Made by a program: the position numbers and the translations under genes
Shown here: positions 17,749 through 26,441 of the stretch, piece after piece
Layout of the letters: every line of letters starts with the position of its first letter
Position numbering within the stretch: position 1 is the stretch's first letter
Assembly (NCBI GenBank): GCA_965662725.1
Contig: CBFIIT010000008.1
Span: 1 to 49,954, forward strand
From: UBA8337 sp965662725
GTDB taxonomy: Bacteria; Pseudomonadota; Alphaproteobacteria; RS24
Reading direction: 5' to 3'
DNA: 49,954 nt
The notes under the pieces: model-generated
Database searches by the model: none
Told to the model about the DNA's origin: nothing
What the model saw: only the letters and a program-made list of their open reading frames with translations

Positions 17749-18515
17749 TGCGCTATCGTTTGACCATAGAATATGACGGCACGCCATTTTGCGGGTGGCA
17801 AAGCCAGCGCGATGGCGGCGCGGTGCAAGATGCCCTTAGCGCGGCGGTAAAAGGTTTTTGCGGTGAGACAGCGACTGTTTTCGGCGCCGGTCGGACCGAT
17901 ACGGGCGTGCATGCGCGCGGCCAAATCGGTCATATTGATTTGGCGACTGCGCCGATACCGGACAAATTAATGGCCGGTTTGAATTATCATTTAAAACCGC
18001 AGCCGATTGCGGTGGTGGCGGCGGCCTATGCGCTGCCTGATTTTGATGCCCGGTTTTCAGCCATTGCGCGGCATTATCAATATCGGATTTTATGCCGCCG
18101 TGCAGTGCCGGCGCTTGACCGCGAGCGGGTTTGGTTTGTGCCGCAAAAACTTGATTTGTCGGTAATGCAAGAAGCGGCAAATTATTTTATCGGCGAGCAT
18201 GATTTCACCAGTTTTCGTTCCGTGCAATGCCAAGCCAATTCGCCGGTCAAAACCCTATCGACATTGGAGGTGATACAAAGCGGCGATGAGTTCATCATCA
18301 CCGCATCGGCGCGCTCTTTTTTGCATAATCAAGTGCGCTCTTTGGCCGGCGCATTGAAACATGTCGGCGAAGGTAAATGGCAGCCGCAAGATGCAAAAGC
18401 CGCCCTATTGGCACGCGATCGTGCGCAATGTCCGCCGGTTGCGCCGGCCTGTGGTTTGACGTTTATGCAAGTTGATTATCCCGAAGCGATATTAACACCG
18501 CCGGAAACGATTTAA
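17748..18515 (+). CDS. truA: tRNA pseudouridine(38-40) synthase
   Basis: A 255-residue TruA that isomerises uridines 38-40 in the tRNA anticodon arm. It begins YRLTIEYDGTPFCGWQ, and the catalytic aspartate is D51 in GAGRTDTGVHA. Other family blocks are FDARFSAIARHYQYRI, HDFTSFR and the C-terminal FLHNQVRSLAGAL. Length is standard. It is the last gene of def-fmt-truA, and its stop overlaps the dapE stop by four bases on the other strand. Confidence 0.95.
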   Translation: MRYRLTIEYDGTPFCGWQSQRDGGAVQDALSAAVKGFCGETATVFGAGRTDTGVHARGQIGHIDLATAPIPDKLMAGLNYHLKPQPIAVVAAAYALPDFDARFSAIARHYQYRILCRRAVPALDRERVWFVPQKLDLSVMQEAANYFIGEHDFTSFRSVQCQANSPVKTLSTLEVIQSGDEFIITASARSFLHNQVRSLAGALKHVGEGKWQPQDAKAALLARDRAQCPPVAPACGLTFMQVDYPEAILTPPETI

Positions 18516-19660
18516 GCGAAATAGCCGCTCAATAATTTTTCATAAATTTTTGCCAATTGGCGAATATCATCAACCGGCACACGTTCATCGACTTGGTGCA
18601 TGGTCTTGCCGACCAGGCCAAACTCGACAACGCGCGTGACATCTTTAATGAAACGCGCATCCGATGTGCCGCCGGAGGTTGATAAAACCGGCGCGCGGCC
18701 GGTCACTTCTTCCACCGCTGCGCTCAGGCTTTCGGTAAACGCGCCGGGTGCGGTCAAAAAGCAATCGCCGGTATGGAATAATTGCAGCTCATATCCGGCG
18801 CTACCGGCGCCATCATCAAGTTGCTGTTTAATCCACGCGCTGATGGTTTGCGCATCCCAGCTATCATTATAGCGAATGTTAAAGCGCGCCGTGGCGCTGC
18901 TTGGAATGACATTGGTCGTCATATTGCCGACATCAATTGACGTTACCTCCAAATTGGAAGGCTGGAAATGCTCAGTGCCATCATCCAATTTGGCGGCCGA
19001 TAAATGCGCCATTTGTGAAATTAATTGCGGCACCGGATTATCGGCCAAATGCGGATAGGCGACATGGCCTTGCGTGCCGGTGACAGTGACCACACCATTG
19101 ACCGAGCCGCGGCGACCGATTTTAATCATATCGCCCAGCACATCCGGATTGGTCGGTTCGCCGACCACGCAATCATCAATCACTTCGCCGTTTTCTTTAA
19201 GCCAGCCCAGCATTTTGCGCGTGCCGTTAATACTGGGACCTTCTTCATCGCCGGTGATAAGAAAAGAGATTGAACCGGGCAAGGTTTCTTGCTTGCCGAT
19301 ATGGGCATCAACCGCGGCGACAAAAGCGGCAATCGCCCCTTTCATATCAGCCGCGCCGCGCCCCCAGAGCGCTTGCTCGCGAATTTCGCCGGCAAACGGG
19401 TCAACTTGCCACTCACCTTCTGCCCCAACAGGCACCACATCGGTATGGCCGGCAAAGCAAATATGTGGGCCTTGTGTTCCGAGACGGGCATAAAGATTAT
19501 CCACCGGATCCGTGCCGTCTTCTTCAAATGGCAGGCGTGTACAGGTGAAGCCCAGGCTTTCCAATTGGCTTTGCAACAGGTCGAGCGCGCCCGCTTCGGC
19601 CGGTGTGACCGAAGGACAGCGTATCAAACGCGCAGCAAATTCAACCGGATCGAGGCTCAT
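18512..19660 (-). CDS. dapE: Succinyl-diaminopimelate desuccinylase
   Basis: A 382-residue M20-family zinc hydrolase that converts N-succinyl-LL-DAP to LL-DAP for lysine and peptidoglycan. Metal and catalytic motifs are CFAGHTDVVPVG, WGRGAADMKGAIAAF, ITGDEEGPSINGT (catalytic Glu) and the C-terminal KTMHQVDERV histidine. The DapE-specific STSGGTSDARFI is present. The gene starts one base after the dapD stop, consistent with an operon for two consecutive steps of the succinylase pathway. Confidence 0.95.
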   Translation of the reverse strand: MSLDPVEFAARLIRCPSVTPAEAGALDLLQSQLESLGFTCTRLPFEEDGTDPVDNLYARLGTQGPHICFAGHTDVVPVGAEGEWQVDPFAGEIREQALWGRGAADMKGAIAAFVAAVDAHIGKQETLPGSISFLITGDEEGPSINGTRKMLGWLKENGEVIDDCVVGEPTNPDVLGDMIKIGRRGSVNGVVTVTGTQGHVAYPHLADNPVPQLISQMAHLSAAKLDDGTEHFQPSNLEVTSIDVGNMTTNVIPSSATARFNIRYNDSWDAQTISAWIKQQLDDGAGSAGYELQLFHTGDCFLTAPGAFTESLSAAVEEVTGRAPVLSTSGGTSDARFIKDVTRVVEFGLVGKTMHQVDERVPVDDIRQLAKIYEKLLSGYFA

Positions 19661-19661
19661 T

Positions 19662-20489
19662 TTAATCTCTCAGCAATTCATTGACCGAGGTTTTGGCGCG
19701 GGTTTTCGCATCCACGGTTTTTACAATAACCGCACACGCCAAATGTGGGCCATTATTTTCTGACGGTAAAGTGCCCGGCACAACAACCGAATAAGCCGGT
19801 ACTTCGCCCATATAAATTTTGCCGCTGGCGCGATCGACAATTTTGGTCGAGCCGGAAATGAACACGCCCATCGACAAAACTGCCCCTTCGCGGACAATGA
19901 CCCCTTCGGCGACTTCTGAGCGCGCGCCGATAAAGCAATCATCTTCAATAATGACCGGACCGGCTTGCAGCGGTTCCAAAACGCCGCCAATACCGGCACC
20001 GCCTGAAATATGCACATTTTTGCCGATTTGTGCGCAAGAGCCGACAGTGGCCCATGTATCGACCATCGTGCCGCTATCAACATAAGCGCCAAGATTGACA
20101 AAGCTCGGCATCAACACCACGCCGGGCGCGATATAGGCAGAGCGGCGGACAATGCAATTGGGTACAGCGCGAAAACCGGCCGCGGTAAATTCATCAGCGC
20201 CCCAGCCATGAAATTTTGACGGCACTTTATCCCACCAGTCTGTGCCTTGCGGGCCGCCCGATTGCGGGCTCATATCATTCAGGCGAAATGATAAAAGTAC
20301 GGCTTTTTTCAGCCATTGATGAACTTGCCAATCGCCGTCAATTTTTTCCGCCACACGCGCTTCGCCGCTATCCAGCGCCAGCAAGGCAGCTTCGACAGCG
20401 TCGCGCACATCGCCTTGTGTGTCTGCACCAATGGCGCCGATATCGGCAAAGGCGTCTTCAATAATCTGTTGCATGCTCTCGCGGTTCAT
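19662..20489 (-). CDS. dapD: Tetrahydrodipicolinate N-succinyltransferase
   Basis: A 275-residue left-handed beta-helix acyltransferase that succinylates tetrahydrodipicolinate with succinyl-CoA. The N-terminal helical domain includes WQVHQWLKKAVLLSFRL. The hexapeptide repeats run from about residue 110 (APGVVLMPSFVNLGAYVDSG) to about 235, including MVDTWATVGSCAQIG and DDCFIGARSEVAEGVIV. The C-terminal NELLRD end is normal. It sits 74 bases after the HAD gene, the widest gap in this leftward run, and may have its own promoter there, although I see no clear one. Confidence 0.95.
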   Translation of the reverse strand: MNRESMQQIIEDAFADIGAIGADTQGDVRDAVEAALLALDSGEARVAEKIDGDWQVHQWLKKAVLLSFRLNDMSPQSGGPQGTDWWDKVPSKFHGWGADEFTAAGFRAVPNCIVRRSAYIAPGVVLMPSFVNLGAYVDSGTMVDTWATVGSCAQIGKNVHISGGAGIGGVLEPLQAGPVIIEDDCFIGARSEVAEGVIVREGAVLSMGVFISGSTKIVDRASGKIYMGEVPAYSVVVPGTLPSENNGPHLACAVIVKTVDAKTRAKTSVNELLRD

Positions 20490-20563
20490 CGCTTTTCCTT
20501 TTCTGACAGGCCGGTGTTTTGCCGTATACTTCCATCTCGGCGGAAATTAACAGCCCATTATAT

Positions 20564-21259
20564 TCAGTCAAGCGCGGCGATAATACGGGTCAAAAAGCCG
20601 CTTAAATTATCCGTCGCATGGTGAATATGGGCCGGTTCTTCATCGCGATATTTTTCCGGCATATTCATCGCTTTCAGACCGTCCACGCCGTTTTCCTTAA
20701 CCAAAACAGTGGTCATACCAAGCGCATGGGCAGGGGTTAAATTGCGCGCCATATCTTCAAAAAATGCGGCTTTCTCGGCCTTCAGACCGAACCGCGCCAG
20801 CATGGTAGGATAAATTTGTGGATTTGGTTTCGGCACATATTCAGCCGCCACAATATCGAAAATATCATCAAAATGCTGCGCCACGCCCAATTGCGTCATT
20901 ACCCGTTCTGCATGCGCGACCGTGCCATTGGTGAAAATGAATTTGCGGCCGGGCAGGGCGGCAATCGCATCAGATAGGACGACATCGGGGGCCAGCACCG
21001 ATACGTCAATATCATGCACAAAGTCGAGAAACGGGCCGGGCGGCATGCCGTGCTTGTTCATCAAACCGGCCAAAGTCGTGCCATATTCACCGAGAAATTG
21101 TTTTTGCAGCCGATAGGCCTCGTCTTTTTCGACCTGCAAGGCCTCACCGATAAAAGCGGTCATGCGTTGGTCGATTTGCGCAAATAGATTTCGGCTGGCC
21201 GGATACAGCGTATTGTCGAGATCGAACACCCAACCGTCAATGGTTTGGAAACGCTGCAT
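20564..21259 (-). CDS. Pyrimidine 5'-nucleotidase, HAD superfamily
   Basis: A 231-residue HAD-IA phosphatase from ATG 21259; this start removes the overlap with the upstream gene that a longer frame (21283) would need. Motif I is FDLDNTLYP (D13 nucleophile, D15), motif II is IFTNGT, the motif III lysine lies in the region around YVPKPNPQIY, and motif IV is FFEDMARNL. The NTLYP form and the helical cap after it match the alphaproteobacterial pyrimidine 5'-nucleotidase family (related to yeast Sdt1), which dephosphorylates UMP/CMP-type nucleotides. It begins two bases after the DUF1036 gene. Its position near argB and dapD is conserved but does not reveal a shared pathway. Confidence 0.85.
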   Translation of the reverse strand: MQRFQTIDGWVFDLDNTLYPASRNLFAQIDQRMTAFIGEALQVEKDEAYRLQKQFLGEYGTTLAGLMNKHGMPPGPFLDFVHDIDVSVLAPDVVLSDAIAALPGRKFIFTNGTVAHAERVMTQLGVAQHFDDIFDIVAAEYVPKPNPQIYPTMLARFGLKAEKAAFFEDMARNLTPAHALGMTTVLVKENGVDGLKAMNMPEKYRDEEPAHIHHATDNLSGFLTRIIAALD

Positions 21260-21261
21260 AC

Positions 21262-22269
21262 TCAATCCAAATTGACTTTCCATCTTTGCGCCGTGCCGGT
21301 ATCGATTTGTACAAAGCCGCGGCTCTCAAAACCGCGCGCCAGACAATTCTCATCACCGGTAATGGCAAAACGGGTCGGCTTGATACACAAAGCTTTATCA
21401 CCGGCCCAAACCCGCGCCCGGCCGGCCTCGCGGACCGGTCGCCCGTCCTCATGCACTGCTTCGGCATAGTAAAAATAAAACCGGTCGGTCAGATTGCTGT
21501 TAATGACTTGCGCGCATTGCGTCGCCGGTATTGGCAGCCAGCCTGTGCTTTGAAAATCATCTTGTCGCAATTGCCCGCTTGCTGCCCAGACCAAATATTG
21601 CGTGCGATTGCATATAATCAGCCCGCGTTCATCGGCTTCATTGCGCACGGTTTGAATAAGCTTGCGGGTAAGCTCATTGCCCTTCAGGCCGCTATTGACG
21701 CCAAAGCGCAATTTATAAGCGCTTTCCGCTTCCCGCGTGCGCTCGCCGCCATACCCGTCAACTGTGCCGATATCATATTGCAAATCCGATAAAAGCCTTT
21801 GCATACCGGCCATGCGCGCGCGCCGTCGCCCATAATCATTTTTTTCGGTAAAGGTTACCAAGCGTCGCCCGCGGCCATCCGCCACCGGCGCGAAATCCGC
21901 TTCAACATAACCGCGGCGGCGACAATTGCGGCGCCCCTCAACCGAGAAGACTTGATTTTCAGCCGCCACACAAAACCGCTCACTGCCATCAAACACCAAC
22001 CCGTCACCGGCATGGGCCGGGTCAGATTTGCCATAGACAAAAGCTTGCGCATCATCCGGCATATCGGACAAAGCTTCCTTGCAATCGCCGGGGTTTATAT
22101 TGAACCAGCCTTCGGTTTTACTGGCCACGCCTTGTCGCGTCGCAGCCGCCACTTGCAGCACATAAGAGGTTTCATTGCACAGGCGTAAGCTCGCCTCAGC
22201 CTTGGCCGGAATAAACACACCGCCAAACAGCAAGGTGAGAAAAAGCAAGCTGCGGCAAAAGCGAAGCAT
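21262..22269 (-). CDS. Exported DUF1036-type protein with a peptidoglycan-binding-like segment
   Basis: A 335-residue protein from ATG 22269, one base after argB. A signal peptide (about 1-27, LLFLTLLFGGVFIPAKAEA) exports it. I see two copies of a DUF1036-like domain: the first about 28-125 (LRLCNETSYVLQVAAAT, WFNINPGDC, CVA), the second about 220-335 (LIICNRTQYLVWAASG, WLPIPATQC, ALCIKP). Each has paired cysteines that could form disulfides in the periplasm. Between them, DLQYDIGTVDGYGGERTREA resembles a PG_binding_1 helix bundle. The function of DUF1036 is not established; a cell-wall-associated periplasmic role is inference. Confidence 0.82.
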   Translation of the reverse strand: MLRFCRSLLFLTLLFGGVFIPAKAEASLRLCNETSYVLQVAAATRQGVASKTEGWFNINPGDCKEALSDMPDDAQAFVYGKSDPAHAGDGLVFDGSERFCVAAENQVFSVEGRRNCRRRGYVEADFAPVADGRGRRLVTFTEKNDYGRRRARMAGMQRLLSDLQYDIGTVDGYGGERTREAESAYKLRFGVNSGLKGNELTRKLIQTVRNEADERGLIICNRTQYLVWAASGQLRQDDFQSTGWLPIPATQCAQVINSNLTDRFYFYYAEAVHEDGRPVREAGRARVWAGDKALCIKPTRFAITGDENCLARGFESRGFVQIDTGTAQRWKVNLD

Positions 22270-22270
22270 A

Positions 22271-23185
22271 TTATTCAACCAGCGTGCCCGCGCCCAGCGC
22301 GGTAAACAGTTCCAACAAAACCGCATGCGGCACGCGGCCATCCAAAATCGCTGTCGCGCCGACCCCGTCTTTAACCGCCTGCATGGCGGTTTCAAGTTTC
22401 GGTATCATGCCGCCTTGCGCGGTGCCGTTTTTTATCAGCGTCATTGCTTGGCGCCGCGTCAGACGTTCAATCAATGCGCCTTTTTTGTCTTTAACACCAT
22501 CGACATCAGTCAGCATAAGCAAGCGTTCTGCCCCCAAGGATGCGGCAATGGCACCGGCCGCCGTATCGGCATTGACGTTCAGTGTCTGGCCGCTGGCCGA
22601 AGTTGCAATCGGCGCAATTACCGGAATGATATTCGAGGCCAGCATGGTATCCAGCACTTCGCTATTGACCTTTTCCGGCGTGCCGACAAAGCCTAAATTG
22701 ACCGCTTTTTCGACATTTGATTTCGGGTCTTTGGCGCGGGTTTTGGTTTTTTTCGCAACCAGCAAATTACCGTCCTTGCCCGATAGGCCGACGGCCATGC
22801 CACCGGCTTCATTCAACGCAGTGACAATCTCTTTATTAATCGCACCTGCCAGCACCATTTCTACCACTTCAATGGTTTGCGCATCGGTCACACGCAAGCC
22901 GTTTTGAAACCGGCTTTTGATATTCAGCCGTTCCAACATGGCGGCAATTTGCGGGCCACCACCATGCACCACCACCGGATTGATACCGGCTTGCTTCAGC
23001 AAAACGACATCATTGGCAAAGCTTTTTGACAGCGCAGCATCGCCCATTGCATGGCCACCGAATTTAATGACCACGGTCTTTTTGTCATAAAGCTGCATGA
23101 AAGGCAGTGCTTGTGTCAGCACATGCGCTTGCTTCAGCCAATCGGCCGAGCTTACCGCTCCACTCGTTTTTTTGCGTCCTGCCAT
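22271..23185 (-). CDS. argB: Acetylglutamate kinase
   Basis: A 304-residue arginine-pathway kinase that phosphorylates N-acetylglutamate. The chosen start is ATG 23185 (MAGRKKTSGAVSSADW); the frame runs further up but overlaps engB. Diagnostic blocks are VIKFGGHAMGD, VVHGGGPQIAAMLERL, the substrate loop FQNGLRVTD, and LMLTDVDGVKDKKG with GGMIPKLETAMQAV. The extended N-terminal helix (about 1-30) is the type that gives arginine-sensitive hexameric NAGK, so feedback inhibition by arginine is likely. It lies 16 bases after engB in the rpmH operon. Confidence 0.95.
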   Translation of the reverse strand: MAGRKKTSGAVSSADWLKQAHVLTQALPFMQLYDKKTVVIKFGGHAMGDAALSKSFANDVVLLKQAGINPVVVHGGGPQIAAMLERLNIKSRFQNGLRVTDAQTIEVVEMVLAGAINKEIVTALNEAGGMAVGLSGKDGNLLVAKKTKTRAKDPKSNVEKAVNLGFVGTPEKVNSEVLDTMLASNIIPVIAPIATSASGQTLNVNADTAAGAIAASLGAERLLMLTDVDGVKDKKGALIERLTRRQAMTLIKNGTAQGGMIPKLETAMQAVKDGVGATAILDGRVPHAVLLELFTALGAGTLVE

Positions 23186-23201
23186 GATAACTCCGGCTCG
23201 T

Positions 23202-23876
23202 TCAACCGCCCTTATATCCCAATTCGTCCAGATCAACCAGACTTGCAATGGCCGCGCGCACCGCCGCAATGCCATCGCCTTTTTCGCTGGATGTTGCGAT
23301 GATTTCGGGATGCGCGGCGGGTCTTTTGGCCAGCGCGGCTTGCGTCTCGTCGGTGACTTTATCGCGCACGCCTTTTTTCAGCTTGTCGGTTTTGGTCAAT
23401 ATAATTTGATAGGATACGGCAGCGATATCGAGGTCATCCATCATTGCCAAATCATTTGGCTTCAGCCCGTGGCGGCTATCGACCAGCACAAAGACACGGC
23501 GCAAATTCGGCCGCCCGCGCAAATATTGATTGAGCAATTCATTCCACGCGGCAATTTTCGACTTGCTTTCGCGCGCATAGCCATAGCCCGGCAAATCAAC
23601 CAGCCAAGCGGCCCCGTCATTACGCTGCGGGGCCAGCATGAAAAAATTCAGTTCTTGCGTGCGGCCCGGCGTGTTGGAGGTGCGCGCCAAGGCTTTTGTG
23701 CCGGTCACTGCATTGATGAGCGATGATTTGCCGACATTGGAACGCCCGGCAAAGGCAATCTCAATCCGGTCCGCCGCCGGCAGCGCATCCAGTGCCACCA
23801 CGCCGAGGCGAAATTCAGTGCCTTGCGCCAGCAGCCAACGGCCGGCTTCCAGCCATTTATCCGTCTGATCCGTCAT
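23202..23876 (-). CDS. engB: Ribosome biogenesis GTP-binding protein YsxC/EngB
   Basis: A 224-residue TRAFAC GTPase that aids assembly of the large ribosomal subunit. G1 is GRSNVGKS (44-51), G2 includes TPGRTQELNFF, G3 is DLPGYG, and G4 is LTKTDK. The N-terminal extension (EAGRWLLAQGTEFRLG) is typical of alphaproteobacteria. Its start lies 20 bases inside the end of yidC, so translation is coupled to that gene. Confidence 0.95.
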   Translation of the reverse strand: MTDQTDKWLEAGRWLLAQGTEFRLGVVALDALPAADRIEIAFAGRSNVGKSSLINAVTGTKALARTSNTPGRTQELNFFMLAPQRNDGAAWLVDLPGYGYARESKSKIAAWNELLNQYLRGRPNLRRVFVLVDSRHGLKPNDLAMMDDLDIAAVSYQIILTKTDKLKKGVRDKVTDETQAALAKRPAAHPEIIATSSEKGDGIAAVRAAIASLVDLDELGYKGG

Positions 23877-25728
23877 CAGTGCCGCCTTTCGCTGCGGCTT
23901 TGCGCTTCAATCCGAGATTGGCCAAAAGCTCAATTTCGACGCCATGGCGGCGCATAATATAGCCTTGCTGCAGCAGGGACAGGAAATTATTCCACGCCCA
24001 GTAAATCACCAGACCGGCCGGGAAACCGGCCAGAATAAAGGTGAAGAAAATCGGCAAAATCTGAAACATGCGCGCCTGTATCGGGTCAGGCGGCGGTGGG
24101 TTCATCTGCATTTGCACATACATGGTCAGGCCCATTAAGAGCGGCCAAATGCCGATCAGCAAAAAGCTCGGCACATCGTAAGGCAATAGGCCGAACAGAT
24201 TGAACAGCGAGGTCGGGTCGGGGGCTGACAAATCTTGAATCCAAGCGAAAAACGGTTGGTGGCGCATATCAATGGTCACAAACAGCACTTTATAGATTGA
24301 GAAAAATACCGGAATTTGAATCAATATGGGCAGGCAGCCGGCCAGCGGATTGAGTTTTTCCTCGCGGTAAATTTTCAGCAATTCTTGCTGTTGCTGCTGC
24401 CGGTCATCCTTATACATTTCACGAATTTGCAGCATGCGCGGTTGCAGCTTTTTCATTTTCGCCATTGTCTCATAAGAGCGATTGGCGAGCGGAAAGAAAG
24501 CCAGCTTGATAAGTACAGTGACCATTAAAATCGACAGCCCGTAATTGCCCAGCCAGTCATAAAATAAATGTAAAGCGCGGAACATCGGCTTGGTCAGGAA
24601 ATAAAACCAGCCCCAATCAATCAGCAGATCAAAACGGGTCGCGCCTTGCTCGGCATAGCCATCAATCACATCGACGCGTTTGGCACCGGCAAAAAACCCG
24701 CTTGTGGTTTCAAAGCTCTGCCCCGGAGTCAGCTTCTTACCGCTCAAGAGAAAATCGCTGCGATAGATCGGATCACCGCCGACAACAGCATTACCCTGCG
24801 CGGCGAGACGTCCGGTAAAGCGGCCGGTAAAGTTTTCCCCTTGCGGCGGAATAAGGGCCGCGGCCCAATATTTATCGGTAATCCCAAGCCAGCCTTGCTG
24901 CGCGGTTTTCTTAATCGGCCCGTCTTCAATCAACTCGCCATAATCAAGTTCGCTCAAGCCTTCTTCTTCGCCGAAATAGCCGATCGGCCCTTCATGCAGA
25001 ATAAATAAATCAGTCAGCTTCGGCGTGCCGGTGCGGGTAATTTGTCCAAACGGATAGAGCGTAATCGTGGCATTGGAGCGGTTCTCGGCGGTTTGGGTGA
25101 TGGAGAACATAAAGTTTTCATCGACTGAGATTTTTTGCGTCAGCACCACGCCTTCGGGCGTTTCATGCCGCAAGGTGACCGGACTACCGGGCCGCAACAC
25201 ATCACCTTTTGCAATTTCCCAGACCGTCTCATCGCCCGGCAAAGTAACATTACTGTCGGCGGCGGCAACAAAACCGTGCTTGGCTTGCCAATGGCCGGTC
25301 TCGCCTTGGCGTTGCAATAAACGTTGACGCGGCGCATTTTCGCCCGCTGTCGCGCCATAGGCATTTAAAATCAAATCATCAAACCGCGCGCCCATCAGCG
25401 CAATCGAACCGCTTAATTGCGGCGTCTCAATGCGCAAGCGCGGGGCATTGGCAAAAGCAGCACTGACCGGCTGCGCGCTTGCTTGCTGCCGCGCTACCGG
25501 TTGGGGGGCAGCAGATAGGCTGTCAGGTGCGGCAGACGGGTCGGGGCCGTCACTGCGTGTTGCGGCCGGATTGGCAATAGCGCCGGCATTTTCTTGGCTC
25601 GCTTCAATCTGTGCTTGCTGGCGCGCGCGCTCGGCTTCCAAACGTGGCTCGGTGACGAAAAATTGCCAGCCCAGCAAAACCGCCAGACTTAAAATCACCG
25701 CCATCAGAAAATTATTCTGTTCATTCAT
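23857..25728 (-). CDS. yidC: Membrane protein insertase YidC
   Basis: A 623-residue insertase from ATG 25728 (MNEQNNFLMAVILSLAVLLG). The first TM segment is followed by a Pro/Ala/Gln-rich linker, a large periplasmic beta domain (about 90-345), then the conserved five-TM Oxa1 core from about 365 (WGWFYFLTKPMFRALHLFYD, LIKLAFFPLANRSYETMAKM, NPLAGCLPILIQIPVFFSIY, and the TM5 region with YWAWNNFLSLLQQ). The cytosolic tail is short and basic. It inserts Sec-dependent and Sec-independent inner-membrane proteins. It overlaps rnpA by eight bases. The yidD gene, often between rnpA and yidC, is absent here. Confidence 0.96.
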   Translation of the reverse strand: MNEQNNFLMAVILSLAVLLGWQFFVTEPRLEAERARQQAQIEASQENAGAIANPAATRSDGPDPSAAPDSLSAAPQPVARQQASAQPVSAAFANAPRLRIETPQLSGSIALMGARFDDLILNAYGATAGENAPRQRLLQRQGETGHWQAKHGFVAAADSNVTLPGDETVWEIAKGDVLRPGSPVTLRHETPEGVVLTQKISVDENFMFSITQTAENRSNATITLYPFGQITRTGTPKLTDLFILHEGPIGYFGEEEGLSELDYGELIEDGPIKKTAQQGWLGITDKYWAAALIPPQGENFTGRFTGRLAAQGNAVVGGDPIYRSDFLLSGKKLTPGQSFETTSGFFAGAKRVDVIDGYAEQGATRFDLLIDWGWFYFLTKPMFRALHLFYDWLGNYGLSILMVTVLIKLAFFPLANRSYETMAKMKKLQPRMLQIREMYKDDRQQQQQELLKIYREEKLNPLAGCLPILIQIPVFFSIYKVLFVTIDMRHQPFFAWIQDLSAPDPTSLFNLFGLLPYDVPSFLLIGIWPLLMGLTMYVQMQMNPPPPDPIQARMFQILPIFFTFILAGFPAGLVIYWAWNNFLSLLQQGYIMRRHGVEIELLANLGLKRKAAAKGGTDDGSDG

Positions 25729-26143
25729 CGCTTTCGGTCCTGTCACTGTCCGGAATTATCGGCCTGTCTTTAACTGGTTTATCTTTGGCTTGGTGTACGG
25801 CTTTCAAAGCCGAACGTAAATCTTTCTCTAAAGCCTGCCAAGGACGAAGCGCCGTATGCACCCGCCCGATCATTACATAATCAAACCCGGCCATGCCATG
25901 GCGCGGCAAAATGCTTTGCGATAAAGCGCGCAACCGGCGCCGCACGCGATTGCGTATCACTGCATTGCCGACTTTTTTACTGGCCGTCAGGCCGAAGCGA
26001 ATGGGGGTTGGTGATATTTCATCGGGGCTGCGTTTTCGCGCCTGTAATACCAGCCCGCGCCGCACTTGCTTTTCAGCATTTGCGGCAGCCAAAAACAAAC
26101 GCCGAACGCGCAAATTGGACAGCGCGTGTCGGGCCTCACTCAT
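25721..26143 (-). CDS. rnpA: Ribonuclease P protein component
   Basis: The small basic protein subunit of RNase P, which helps the RNA subunit mature tRNA 5' ends. About 140 residues from ATG 26143 (MSEARHALSNLRVRRLFLAA). The family signature RNRVRRRLRA is present, preceded by GLTASKKVGNAVI. The N-terminal aromatic and basic cleft is seen as KQVRRGLVLQARKR. The frame extends upstream to 26254, but that part crosses rpmH and is not used. Gene order rpmH-rnpA-yidC is near universal. The C-terminal tail (KDKPVKDRPIIPDSDRTESDE) is more acidic than usual. Confidence 0.93.
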   Translation of the reverse strand: MSEARHALSNLRVRRLFLAAANAEKQVRRGLVLQARKRSPDEISPTPIRFGLTASKKVGNAVIRNRVRRRLRALSQSILPRHGMAGFDYVMIGRVHTALRPWQALEKDLRSALKAVHQAKDKPVKDRPIIPDSDRTESDE

Positions 26144-26165
26144 TGGCTGAAATGTCAGGCAGCTG

Positions 26166-26300
26166 CTAGGCAGACAAGGTTTTGCGACCGCGTGCACGGC
26201 GGCGCGCAAGCACCAAGCGGCCATTTTTCGTGGCCATGCGAGAACGGAAACCATGCCGGCGTTTACGCACCAGATTGCTCGGTTGAAAAGTTCTTTTCAC
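26166..26300 (-). CDS. rpmH: 50S ribosomal protein L34
   Basis: A 44-residue L34. It starts at GTG 26300 with GGAG about eight bases upstream and reads MKRTFQPSNLVRKRRHGF, then RMATKNGRLVLARRRARGRK, then TLSA and TAG. Every position of the L34 signature is there. It is a highly basic rRNA-binding protein of the large subunit and the first gene of the long leftward operon, 22 bases before rnpA. Confidence 0.97.
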   Translation of the reverse strand: MKRTFQPSNLVRKRRHGFRSRMATKNGRLVLARRRARGRKTLSA

Positions 26301-26392
26301 TGTCCCACTCCTTGGCTGTCAAAATGTGGCTTTTAAAACCATCGCGCAGAAAATTAATAAATCTCTGCTGAAATCCTTGTATATGTTGGGCG

Positions 26393-26421
26393 GATGTAGC
26401 TAAAAAATGAGATAAAGTCAA
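26393..26421 (-). promoter_or_regulatory. Candidate sigma-70 promoter for the rpmH operon
   Basis: On the minus strand, TTGACT (26421-26416) and TACATC (26398-26393) are separated by exactly 17 bases. The -35 matches five of six consensus bases; the -10 is weaker. A transcript starting near 26386 would have a leader of about 85 nt before the rpmH GTG. The element sits between rpmH and the divergent TVP38 gene. Confidence 0.45.
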
Positions 26422-26441
26422 TCACCGAAAGGCTTGCCACA

